Below, one piece after another: positions 1 to 10,149 of a stretch of DNA of 12,323 bases. The number at the start of each line of letters is the position of its first letter. The first letter of the stretch is position 1. Origin of the DNA: Funneliformis mosseae (Eukaryota > Glomeromycota > Glomeromycetes > Glomerales > Glomeraceae); assembly GCA_910592005.1 (NCBI GenBank), contig CAJVPP010003202.1, positions 1 through 12,323 on the forward strand, written 5' to 3'. The position numbers and the translations under genes are program-made. Below the pieces are notes generated by a model. That model had not been told where the DNA came from. It saw nothing but the letters and a program-made list of their open reading frames with translations, and did no database searches.

Positions 1-748
1 TATTTTATTAAGTTAACTAGCCATAAAAATTATACTATAAATAGATAAGATAATAATGATTTACATGAATAAAAAATTCCAATTTTGATAAAAAATTTCA
101 CAACATGATTTTTGTATGTATTAACCCATATGATCACTTATAAGTATAGATAAAGCAAACTTTCATATACATTTATTACAAGTTACTATTTCTTGTAGAT
201 TTTTACTATTTTGAATAAATAATTCAGAGGTTATTAAATTATTTAAATTACTTAATTTATAAATTAAACTGTTAGATTAAAAATCTTTTAAATAAAATTT
301 TAAATAAAATTATTAAAGAATTTGATATTAAGATATTAGAGAAATTAGTATTAAATCAAATGAAAATTACTCTTTTTATTAAAGTTAAATAAATATTTAT
401 AAATAAAAATTAATGAAAATAGTACTTATATTATCTGATAGGTAACTATATATAAAAACTATTGATATAATTAATGAGAAAATAATAAATATAGAAGTTA
501 AAATTAAAGTAGAAAAATAATATTCTAATTAAATAAATTTAAATATTTTATTTAGCTATTATAATAGATAGTGTATTTATTTATAATATAATAAGATAAA
601 TAAATTATTATATTATTATTTTTTTAATAATAATTTTTTTAATATTTTAATTAATCATAGTTATTTATATAATTTAATAATAGAAAAAGATTTCAAATTT
701 AATATCAGAATTTTTACTTTATTTTGTTATACATATTAAAATAATTTA

Positions 749-838
749 TATATGAGAGGTTTGCTATTAAAATTAAGTTTTCAAATATAATAAATTATAT
801 AATCTGTAACGTGATTTTAATAGCTTACCTCCTATATA
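749..838. repeat. Imperfect inverted repeat / hairpin
   Basis: Arms 756-779 and 808-831 are inverted copies matching at 20 of 24 positions, around a 28-bp AT loop. The shared core is GCTATTAAAAT read inward, with GAGGT at the outer side. Similarity continues outward as TATATA-type sequence with small gaps (about 749-755 and 832-838). The length and symmetry exceed the trivial AT palindromes around it. It could be a small MITE-like relic or the end-pair of a decayed element. I see no target-site duplication. Confidence 0.5.
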
Positions 839-2235
839 AAAAAAAAATCTTAAGATTTCATCTGAATTTAAAAGTATATCATAGTAAGCTTTAAAATTAA
901 TGGTTTATTTCAAAAATTTAAATAATAAATATTTTATTTAAAAGTTTTAAGACATTCAAATAGAAATATACAAAAAATATATTTAACTTGTAATTTCAGA
1001 TGATATAAAGTAAAATAGTTACTTTAATTATTATAAAAGTTTACTACTAAAAATGCTTTATGAGTAAATTAAATTATTTAATTTTGTAATTATAATATAA
1101 TAATTTAATTAATTTACTACTTTATTATTAATCTTTAGTTACAAAATTTAAACCTTTAATTTTTACAACTAAAAGATGACCAGCAGATCTATTAAAATTT
1201 TATGTAAAATTTATAATATAATTATGAATAAGCATTTTTAAAAGTTACTAATAAAACTAGAATATCTTATTGTACTGTTCTTAATATTTTGTAAAGTAAC
1301 AAAGTATAATTATTAAAAGTTTTGTATAAATTTTATTTATATTTATCAATTTTAATAAAAATATCTATATAATAATATGATTAATAGAATTTTTATAAAA
1401 AGATAAAAGTTATTAAAATAATCTTTTTTTATTTTCTCATAGTTTCTCCATTTAATTTATAGGTCAAATTATTTTATATTACTATTAAAATCACAATTTA
1501 ACTATTTACATATAGATAAATGACTAATTTATTATTATAAGCTTGAATTAAAAATGATTCTGTATCTACATTTAAAGAATTTGATGATTTTTCTCAAGAA
1601 ATTAAATATCTTTTTGATAATGCATTTATTATTTAATTTGAAAATAATATTCATTACTATTAATATTAGATTTAAATGCTTATTTAAAATTTGTTATACC
1701 TTTTTCTATATTTTTAATATAATTTTAACAGTTCAGTTTTTATTATATTAAAAAAGTTTTATCTTATCTTTTATTATAATTTTATTTAAGTTTTGATTAT
1801 TAATAGATTTTATTTCTCATCTATAATCTAATTTCTCATAATTTAACTATTTTTTTATTATTTTTTAAAACTTTTTTATAAATAAATAATTTTTTTCACA
1901 GATAATTTTCTCATATAATTTTTTTTTTTAACAAATTTTACAAATAATTTACTTTCAAGAACTAAATTTTATTAGTGAAAAATATAAGTAATTTTACATA
2001 TTTAAACTATGAATTATGTTAATATTATTTTAATTTTAATAATTATCAAATTTTAGACTTATTTTAAATCTATAATTGAGAAACTTTTAAAAGTTTAATA
2101 AAGTTGTATATTATTAAATACAGTTAAATATGTTAAAAATATATTAATATTTTAATATTTAATATAAAAATATAAATTATACCTATATTTTAGAATTATT
2201 TTTTCTATTAAACAAATAAAAAATAAAATGTATGA

Positions 2236-2937
2236 ATTTACAATATATATGGTGTAAAAATAACAAAAGGTGAAAAATATTCAAGAGCTTCTTTAAAAAA
2301 TACTATTACTTCAATAAACTATCATTTCAAAAATTCTAAATCATAATAAAATTATAATTTTTTAGATAAAACTAATTTTTTAAAATTTTATATTATACTT
2401 AATAGTACTTTAAAAGAAATAAAAATATTAGGAATAGATACTTTAAAATTACATGAAGGTTTAACAAATAAAAAATTAAAAATTATCTTATATAATAATG
2501 CTATATTTTTAAATGAATCTGAAGAATTACTTCAGAGAGTTTTTTAGATTTGTTTACTATATAAGATATTAGCAAGTAGTAAATATTATAATTTATTAAT
2601 TGACCAATTTAATAATATAGAAAGAAATTTATTTTTAAGAAATTTTAACAAAAAAAATGATTAGAAAATAACTAATCTATTTTTAAAATACTATTTTTTC
2701 AGATATTAAAAATGAGATTGAATCTAATATAAATACTTGTAAGTATATTTTAATGAGACTTTTAAATTGTAAAACTAAAATATTTATTTAGAAATCTCAA
2801 TAAATATATCAGGTAAATATATTTTTTTAATCTAAAATGTAAAACCTGATATTATTAATAAAGATGATGTATTATCCTTTCAATTATTTACTTATAAATT
2901 TATAGGCAATTTTATTTATTAATTACAATCATTTTTA
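2236..2937 (+). pseudogene. Decayed Crypton-like tyrosine recombinase (DUF3504 region)
   Basis: Read in one frame (codons starting at 2269 and every third base), about 140 codons resemble the DUF3504 / Crypton-type tyrosine recombinase region, as I recall it. The order is GEKYSRASLKNTI, then a spacer, GIDTLKLHEGLT, ESEELLQRVF, a hydrophobic stretch, and YYNLLIDQFNNIE. The usual Leu-Arg-Gly-Gly-like motif appears as Leu-Ala-Ser-Ser, with Lys where Glu is common; these are changes that G-to-A transitions produce. Stops interrupt it at 2233 (TGA), 2344-2349 (two TAA), 2545 (TAG, where Trp or Phe is expected) and 2662 (TAG). No frameshift is seen up to 2661. The same frame seems to resume at about 2839-2937 with DDVLSFQLFTYKF, resembling the family's later segment, though this is weaker. 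These recombinases move circular DNA elements by a site-specific tyrosine reaction. This copy cannot make protein. I saw no element ends. Family assignment is from memory of its pattern, not a search. Confidence 0.6.
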
Positions 2938-3388
2938 ATCATTTTTAAATATTTTATAATATCTTATTAAAAAATTAATACATTTATAATAAATTTTATG
3001 ATATTTTTTAAGTAAAAATTAAAAAAATGTAATTAACTAGTGATTTTTTAAAGATAAATAAATAATAAATTATTATAAAAAAAATTTTAAATTTTAAATT
3101 TATATATCTTTATTATCTATTAATCTTAAAAATATAAATACTATTATTTAATAGATTTTAATGAGATGAATCCAATAATTAATTTTATATTTTTATAATT
3201 ATTATATAATAAATTATTTTTAAAAATAATTTTATATTTACAGTTTAAGAGGTAAAATAAGGTATTTTGCACTTTTATTATGAATTTATATTAATATTTA
3301 ATTTAAATTATATAGTTTCTAATGTTTAGTAAGGCTTTATAACTATTAAATAAAAAATAAAAGGTTTTTGTAAGAAATTTCATCTTTT

Positions 3389-3527
3389 AATAATATTTTT
3401 TATAAGTTAGCTTGTAAGTTAAATTAACCTTCATAAGGTATAAAAAATAATTATTATATATATATATCTATACTATTATTATAAAAATTTAATTCAACTT
3501 ATAAGCTAACTTACAAGAAACACTATT
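3389..3527. repeat. 37-bp inverted repeat, 65-bp spacer, transition-only mismatches
   Basis: Left arm 3389-3425 and right arm 3491-3527 are inverted copies matching at 31 of 37 positions. The best-kept part is 3402-3425 against 3491-3514 (21 of 24), which includes AAGTTAGCTT. All six mismatches are C/T (or G/A) transitions. Four fall in a CpA versus TpA context and two in CpT versus TpT. The spacer, 3426-3490, is AT-rich with a TATATATA run. It looks like a MITE or a foldback remnant whose arms decayed separately. I could not identify a target-site duplication. Confidence 0.6.
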
Positions 3528-5345
3528 TTTAGAATTAAATACAAGTATATAAAAAAGAAAGAAAAATTAATTATAAAATAAAACTTATTATACAAATTGT
3601 ATTATATATAATAAATTAGTTTTAATATAATTTTATTAATACAAATAATATTTGATAAAAGTTAATAATGCTTAATGATAATTTTTGTCTGATAAATAAT
3701 TTATTTAGTTATTATTTATTATAAAAATCATAGGATATTAAATAATAATAATTATTAATCACATATTTCTTTAGAATCTTTTTTGATATTAAAATAATAT
3801 TTTAAAACATTTAGATAATATTGAAATATTTAGTTAACTAGAGTTAATCAATCTTTTGATCAAGTTTAAATATTAAATTTAAAAAATAAGTAAATGTAAA
3901 TAAAATTAGAAATTGATAAAAACTTAGTTTTCGTTAATAAATACTATCTTATGTCTTCAAATTTAGAGATCTTTACATAAGTAAAAAGTAGTTAAGCAAT
4001 AATTAGTAGATTTAATTTATAGTAATAATAGCTTATATTATACTATGCAGTATTATCCAATTGAGTATCATTTAAGATAGAAGTTAGATTAATTTTTGGG
4101 TGAATTTAATGATATAAATACGATAAATCACTTACCTTTCTAAATTTTATATAATAGTAACTCTTAGAACATAAGTTTTATAAAGTTATTTTATTTTAGA
4201 TCTTTCTAATTATATATTAGTATATTTTAATAATAGGCAAAGAATATAGTAATTCTGATTAGTATTGATAAAAATAGAGAAGTGATAATCTTTATAGCTG
4301 AAAGTAATTTTTTTATTCAAATTTAACAATAGTTTTTAGAGTTTAAAGATCTTAGGTTTAGATTTTAGGTATTTATAATTTAGTAACAATTCTTAGATTG
4401 GTATCAATTGATGAGTTCTGGTTTGAATTTAAATTCAACTATGATCTTAAAAGTCTAAGATTATTATTAAAAGTAATCCAAATAAAATTCATATAATTGT
4501 TAATAATTTTTTAGTGTTTAGGTACTGAAATTAATTATGTAAATCAGTTAAATATAATCCTAATTATATAATAATAAAGAAAAGTTATGCATAAATTTAA
4601 TATTTAGAAAGAAATAATAGGTTTGTCTTAATTCTTAGTAAATTTAATAATTTATAATTAATTATTTCTAGAAATTATTATATAAATCTTAATTAATCTA
4701 ATAAATTAATAAATTTATCATAATAATGAAAATATTGAAAATCTCTTTGATATGTTAAAGTTAATAGTGAAATTTGTAACATTTAGTACTAATTATTACC
4801 TGTAATATAATCACTTTAATTACTTTTAAATAAAATAAATAAAAATTTAATTTTTATAAAATTCAGTATAATATAATGTAAATTTGTTATAGTAGTATAT
4901 TGATTTATTTATTATAATATTATTGAACTTTTATATGATATCAAATTTATTATATTGAGAGCAATCAATTTAAAAATACTATTTATTAATAAAAGGTTTT
5001 ATTATTTATTAAAAAAATAAAATGAATTATAACTTACAATCAATAAAAGAATTTAATTGAAGGATTTATATTAATAATTATATTTTAAGTAATTTAATTA
5101 ATATAACTAATATCATTTCTGAAAATAAATATTAATTATATCTTTTGTATTATTATACTTATTAATCATTTATAAATATAAAAATGTAAATATTCCTTGA
5201 TTTAATAAATTTATTAATTAATAAAATTTTATTTATTAAATAATTATTTTTATATATTATTTTAAAATTATTATAAATAATTTTCGTTTGCACCAATCCC
5301 AATCCTACAAGCTAATACACAATAACACCATTGGTACTAGATATT

Positions 5346-5351
5346 TTTATT
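5346..5351 (-). promoter_or_regulatory. Poly(A) signal of the kelch gene
   Basis: AATAAA on the minus strand (TTTATT on the plus strand), about 43 bases past the kelch stop codon. Position and orientation fit a 3'-end signal, although the hexamer is common in AT-rich DNA. The 3' end is therefore close to the edge of the AT-rich block. Confidence 0.4.
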
Positions 5352-5393
5352 TTGAAGTTTATATTGAATAAAATGAATACTATGAGTTTTTTT

Positions 5394-6909
5394 TTAAATG
5401 TTTCTATCGGAAGGAATCAACAATATTTGTCCATTATAATTATCATCTCCGGGAGTTGGTATTACTTTACCTTGATCTTGATTGCGTTTCCATTTATATA
5501 AAAAGAATGCACCAACTGATAATAAACAAATAGCAGCTAAAGATCCTGAAATTGCACCAATTATAGCAATTTTATTATCAGATTGTTTTTGCGGCGCTGG
5601 TATAATTGTTTGTATCGGTGAAGGAAGTGAAGGAGACGTGTCATTTGAATTTTGAAAAAAGTTTGTCCATTTATATTCATCATTATTACTAATATCAAGT
5701 AGTAGAATATCACTTTCAAATTCAGGATTATAATCATTTCCTATTAAACGCAAGGTGGTTTTTGTATTTTAATTAAAAAATTTGTGAATATTTTAAAAAA
5801 CAAATAATAAATAATTACCAAAAGATATAACCATGTATTTTCCGATTACATTTGCTCTATGACCATGTCGATTAGTAGGCCTTTTTCCAGTAACAGTTGG
5901 AATGGACCATACAAAATTGGTTAAATCCAACACATAAAGTGACTCGGTATTTTCTTTAACATTTAAACCACCAAAAATTATTACACGTTGACCGTCCAGT
6001 CCTATTAAAATTTAGAGAATAACCAATTAATTAAAAAATTCAAAAATTAATTGAAACCATTTAAAATGCATACCAGGGACGGCTGAAAAACTATTTCTAT
6101 CAGAAGGGACTAATCCTGAAGTCGTCTATATTAAAGCGAGACAAATAAATCGCATTCAATTTGTTATATTATTATAATAATTAATTCATATTACATACTT
6201 TTGTTGTCCAAATATCATTAACAGTATCGTATAAATGAACATCTTTCAGCGAAATAAGTGTACTATTAAAAATTCCACCTAAATAAATAATATTTTGATT
6301 TGGTAAAATGGTAGAACCATAATCCTCTCTAGCGATCGCATTTTTGATACTTCCTCTTCCCCAACTAAAATTTATCGTATCTAAAATGACAAAATCAAGT
6401 ACATCGCTACTATCTGTAAAAGAGAATCCACCAAAATAATATATTTTTCCTAAAGCATCGACACTAGCACATAAATTTGTTTTTCTAATAACATTTCCCG
6501 TAATTGCGGGAACGTTCCATGAATTCATTTGGGTATCAAAAGTGTATACCAATTCCATATTATCACCATTTGACGTTCCTCCGTATAAAAACAAAGTATT
6601 TTTTTTTAAACCACCATTAGCCGTTATGCCATCAAAATGCGATGGAACTTTATTAATGTTTGTTAAATCTTTCCATGTTAATTCTTGATTATCAAATGAA
6701 GCAGAAAAGTCGAGATAAAAAAACTCTTTTCCAATCGTATTTGCTGATACTTTTGTTGATAGGGTTAAACCACCCATGATATAAAGTTTATTATCGATAA
6801 ACGTCGCAGAATGTTCATACCGTTTTGTTGGAATGAATTGTGAATTTATCGAATTTATCAAAAATAATAATTGCAACGTAATATAACATGTCAAATATTT
6901 CTTTAGCAT
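5394..6909 (-). CDS. Secreted/membrane-anchored kelch-repeat protein
   Basis: Four exons join in frame: 6909-6199, 6125-6074, 6001-5819 and 5740-5394, with GT-AG introns of 73, 72 and 78 bp, giving 430 residues. An N-terminal signal peptide (about 1-23, MLKKYLTCYI followed by a Leu-rich core) precedes six kelch-type blades. Their strands end in Gly-Gly near 46-47, 110-111, 160-161, 211-212 and 265-266, with a last weaker one ending near 316; aromatic residues such as Trp79, Trp131 and Trp234 fit the repeat pattern. A Ser/Pro/Thr-rich linker (about 345-365) leads to one membrane helix (about 373-398) followed by a basic stop-transfer stretch (KWKR) and a cytosolic tail of about 30 residues. 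The predicted product is a type I surface protein with an extracellular beta-propeller for protein or glycan binding; the ligand is unknown. Met at 6909 was chosen because it starts a classical signal peptide. An in-frame Met at 6948 would add 13 residues. The exon-4 splice after ...ISFG restores the frame into GNDYNP. Confidence 0.85.
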
Positions 6910-6966
6910 GATTATGGTTAAAAGAAAAAAAAAAGTATTTAAATTCATTAAAATTTGTCCCAGTGT

Positions 6967-6974
6967 TATTTATA
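6967..6974 (-). promoter_or_regulatory. TATA-like box of the kelch gene
   Basis: TATAAATA on the minus strand, about 58 bases upstream of the preferred kelch start codon and about 19 upstream of the alternative Met at 6948. If this is the functional TATA box, transcription would begin near or after 6948, which favours the downstream Met. Confidence 0.4.
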
Positions 6975-6996
6975 ATATGAAACATAATGAAACACT

Positions 6997-7022
6997 ATTA
7001 CTTTTGTGTATTACTTTTGTGT
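6997..7022. repeat. Exact 13-bp tandem duplication
   Basis: ATTACTTTTGTGT occurs twice head to tail (6997-7009 and 7010-7022) with no mismatch, about 90 bp upstream of the kelch start. It is most simply a recent slippage duplication inside the promoter region. It may double a binding site, but nothing in the sequence proves that. Confidence 0.6.
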
Positions 7023-7059
7023 ACGATAAATAAAATGGAAATCACGGCTCATTAAATTT

Positions 7060-7069
7060 ATCACGTGAT
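7060..7069. promoter_or_regulatory. ATCACGTGAT palindrome (E-box/CACGTG site)
   Basis: A perfect 10-bp palindrome centred on CACGTG. TCACGTG sites are bound by fungal bHLH factors such as Cbf1 and Pho4. It sits between the two divergent genes, about 150 bp upstream of the kelch start, so it could act on either. The role is inferred from the motif only. Confidence 0.35.
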
Positions 7070-7240
7070 TATATTCATATCCGATTTTCGATTTGTCAGT
7101 CGTATAAAAAAGATTATAATTCGTTTTTTTTTTTTTTTTTTTTTACGAAGCAGCTCGAAGTGTATTTTTAATTTCGTGTTTGATCATCATTTCTATCTCA
7201 TTTTTTTTTAAATCATTGATGATCTTGGAACATTCCCTCG

Positions 7241-7276
7241 AATTATTCGAATTATTCGAATTATCCGAATTATCCG
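7241..7276. repeat. Four 9-bp tandem repeats in promoter region
   Basis: Four contiguous 9-bp units: AATTATTCG twice (7241-7258), then AATTATCCG twice (7259-7276). One C/T difference separates the two pairs, so the array probably grew by stepwise duplication. It lies in the divergent promoter, just upstream of the CCAAT box. Confidence 0.7.
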
Positions 7277-7293
7277 ATCCTTTCATTTGTCAG

Positions 7294-7320
7294 CCAATGA
7301 ATATCCGTTGTGTGACGTAA
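7294..7320 (+). promoter_or_regulatory. CCAAT box and TGACGTAA (CRE/bZIP-like) site
   Basis: CCAAT at 7294-7298 and TGACGTAA at 7313-7320 lie about 345-370 bp upstream of the adenylate kinase start. CCAAT is the binding site of the HAP complex, which controls many fungal respiratory and mitochondrial genes; TGACGTAA is a typical ATF/CREB-type bZIP site. The link to the adenylate kinase gene is plausible given its mitochondrial product but remains inference from short motifs. Confidence 0.35.
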
Positions 7321-7564
7321 ATTATCATCAATCTGATTCCAAGGAAAAGTAAATGATTTTGAAATGAAAATGGGCTAAATAAGGCTTTTATCCTATGCTG
7401 TGCAACAAAAGATCAGATGGACAAGAAAATAATAAGTTCAGAATGTTACTTTGTAACATAATGTGACAAAATGTATATGGAAATGATATCATGAGAAAAT
7501 GTGCACGATTTCGGGTAATTATGCATATGATTTTGGACATTTTAGTAAACAAACTGTTGTCGGG

Positions 7565-7573
7565 TATAAATAA
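7565..7573 (+). promoter_or_regulatory. TATA box of the adenylate kinase gene
   Basis: TATAAATAA lies about 90 bp before the start codon and is followed by pyrimidine-rich sequence (7601-7624), where transcription probably begins. Its orientation suits the plus-strand gene. Confidence 0.5.
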
Positions 7574-7663
7574 GCCTGGGAAATTTCGGCAAATTTCGGT
7601 CATTTTTTTTTTTTTACTTTTTACTCGAACGAAAAACAAAAAAAAAAATTTATATATTTTATA

Positions 7664-9104
<1,441 letters not shown>

Positions 9105-9849
9105 ATATCTCAATTTTTAGTTTATTTAGCGTAAAAAACAGTTTTTTAATTCTCGTTTTGTATATTTTTTTTTTCCATCTTTGGCTTTACTTCTTGCTTA
9201 TTATATATATATATACACTGTATATATGTATGTATATACTTAATTACATAATTTTTTTTTAATGCCGTTTTTGGCACAATTTTTTTTTTTTTTTTGAATT
9301 TGTATTTTAAGTCCTCATATACGTAAGCATCTCGACGCTTTTTTAAAAATTATGTATAAAATTTTCATTTTTAAAGAGTTTGTATTTATTATGGTTTTGT
9401 ATTGTATATCTGATAGTTAAGAAATTATTTGACGTGTGGAATTTTTTCCTGAACTTATTCATTTTTTCGCTTGGTTTGGATTTTTGACTATTTAAATTAT
9501 TGTGTGTTTTTCATAAATAAAAAAATCGAATGTTCGGGTTAGATGATTAAATTTGTGTGATATCAGATCATGTGACGGTAATAAATGTCCCGAATCTTTT
9601 AATGGCGCAACACAGCAAAATATTTAGCCCCTCAATTTTTAATGAATTAATGTAAATTTTAGTCCAAAAATAATATTAGACTTTATATCAAATTACAAAA
9701 TTCTCCTTAAAATAATATACTCGATTTAAAACTTACTGTAAATGAATGAGTTAGAAAAAATAAATCCATAATGAAATATGGCGAGTGAAAATAAATTTAG
9801 GATAGGAGATGTAAACTGTGCAGTGATGGTTGAGAAGTAGTAAAAGTTT
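9105..9849 (+). other. 3' UTR and intergenic DNA after adenylate kinase
   Basis: No supported gene lies here. The first 400 bases are T-rich, with long T runs and a TATATA/TGTATATATG microsatellite at about 9202-9240, typical of a fungal 3' UTR. After about 9540 the sequence is AT-rich intergenic DNA. A 20-codon Met-initiated frame at 9779 is too short to support. Confidence 0.6.
9516..9521 (+). promoter_or_regulatory. Poly(A) signal candidate of adenylate kinase gene
   Basis: AATAAA followed by an A run, about 410 bases past the stop codon. It is the clearest AATAAA in this orientation downstream of the gene. The implied 3' UTR is long, and an earlier non-canonical site is possible. Confidence 0.35.
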
Positions 9850-10149
9850 TTATTTGGTTTTATTGGAAACATTCAAATATATGACATAAAATTTTTGAAG
9901 GCAAAGCACACAACAATCTTTTTTAGATAACTTACAAATAAAGCATTTATATTTATTGTCGACAAATTGAAATTCAAGATACCAGCCGTTGGAATCGGAC
10001 TCGACGACAAAGTCAAATCTGTGAAAACCATGATAGGATATTCGAGTATTCGTTTGCAAATACTGTATATAGAATTAAATACTCCGATCTATTCGAATAT
10101 CGAAAATCATTTCAGAAAAAGACCTTCGTCCGAAGAAGACTTACCTTAG
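9850..10149 (-). CDS. Possible small Cys-rich protein, unrecognised
   Basis: On the minus strand a 69-codon frame (10056-9850 and stop) reads YHGFHRFDFVVESDSNGW, then YLEFQFVDN, and then KCFICKLSKKDCCVLC, a Cys cluster of C-x2-C and CC-x2-C type. Codons in the first half often end in C or G, unlike random AT-rich DNA. A GT-AG intron of 82 bp (10144-10063) would join the short open stretch ending ...FPTSPK to YLQTNTR, the usual size for this window. AATAAA hexamers lie at the 3' end (9859-9864 and 9849-9854). There is no convincing start codon or family. It could be a terminal exon, a relic or chance; the plus-strand frame at 9967-10149 is probably its shadow. Confidence 0.25.

Larger units (their letters stand above)
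1..5280. other. AT-rich, CpG-depleted gene-free block (decayed repeats)
   Basis: This stretch is roughly 85% A+T by eye and contains very few CG dinucleotides: I found about three, near 810, 3932 and 4120. No open frame longer than about 65 codons occurs, and the short frame at 1554-1751 is low-complexity Leu/Ile/Phe/Asn translation of AT-rich DNA. Within the block I can support only a decayed recombinase frame (about 2236-2937) and two inverted repeats (about 749-838 and 3389-3527). The part around 3930-4500 is slightly less AT-rich, and one of its frames is interrupted mostly by TAA/TAG, so it may hold another relic that I cannot identify. Otherwise I see nothing but AT-rich sequence. The right edge near 5280 is abrupt, where C-rich words appear just before the kelch gene's 3' end. 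Inference: an old transposon-derived region altered by C-to-T decay. Confidence 0.7.

Noticed and set aside
1554..1751. 65-codon open frame on the plus strand
   Set aside because: Low-complexity Leu/Ile/Phe/Asn translation of AT-rich DNA with no motif, splice context or codon bias.
3832..3841. AGTTAACTAG matching positions 11-20, as possible target-site duplication or element ends
   Set aside because: A 10-bp palindrome-like AT word; recurrence is expected by chance in this composition and the flanks do not match.
1..5280. Alternative genetic code (TAA/TAG read as Gln, as in ciliates) for the AT-rich block
   Set aside because: Frames become longer when TAA/TAG are read through, but in the recombinase relic one TAG sits where Trp or Phe is expected, a TGA also occurs, and Gly-to-Ser and Glu-to-Lys type changes accompany the stops. 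Point-mutation decay explains all of this and the genes to the right use the standard code.
7388..7639. 83-codon frame on the minus strand
   Set aside because: It covers the TATA box and probable transcription start of the adenylate kinase gene and shows no family features.
9967..10149. 60-codon plus-strand frame
   Set aside because: It overlaps the better minus-strand candidate and has no recognisable motif.
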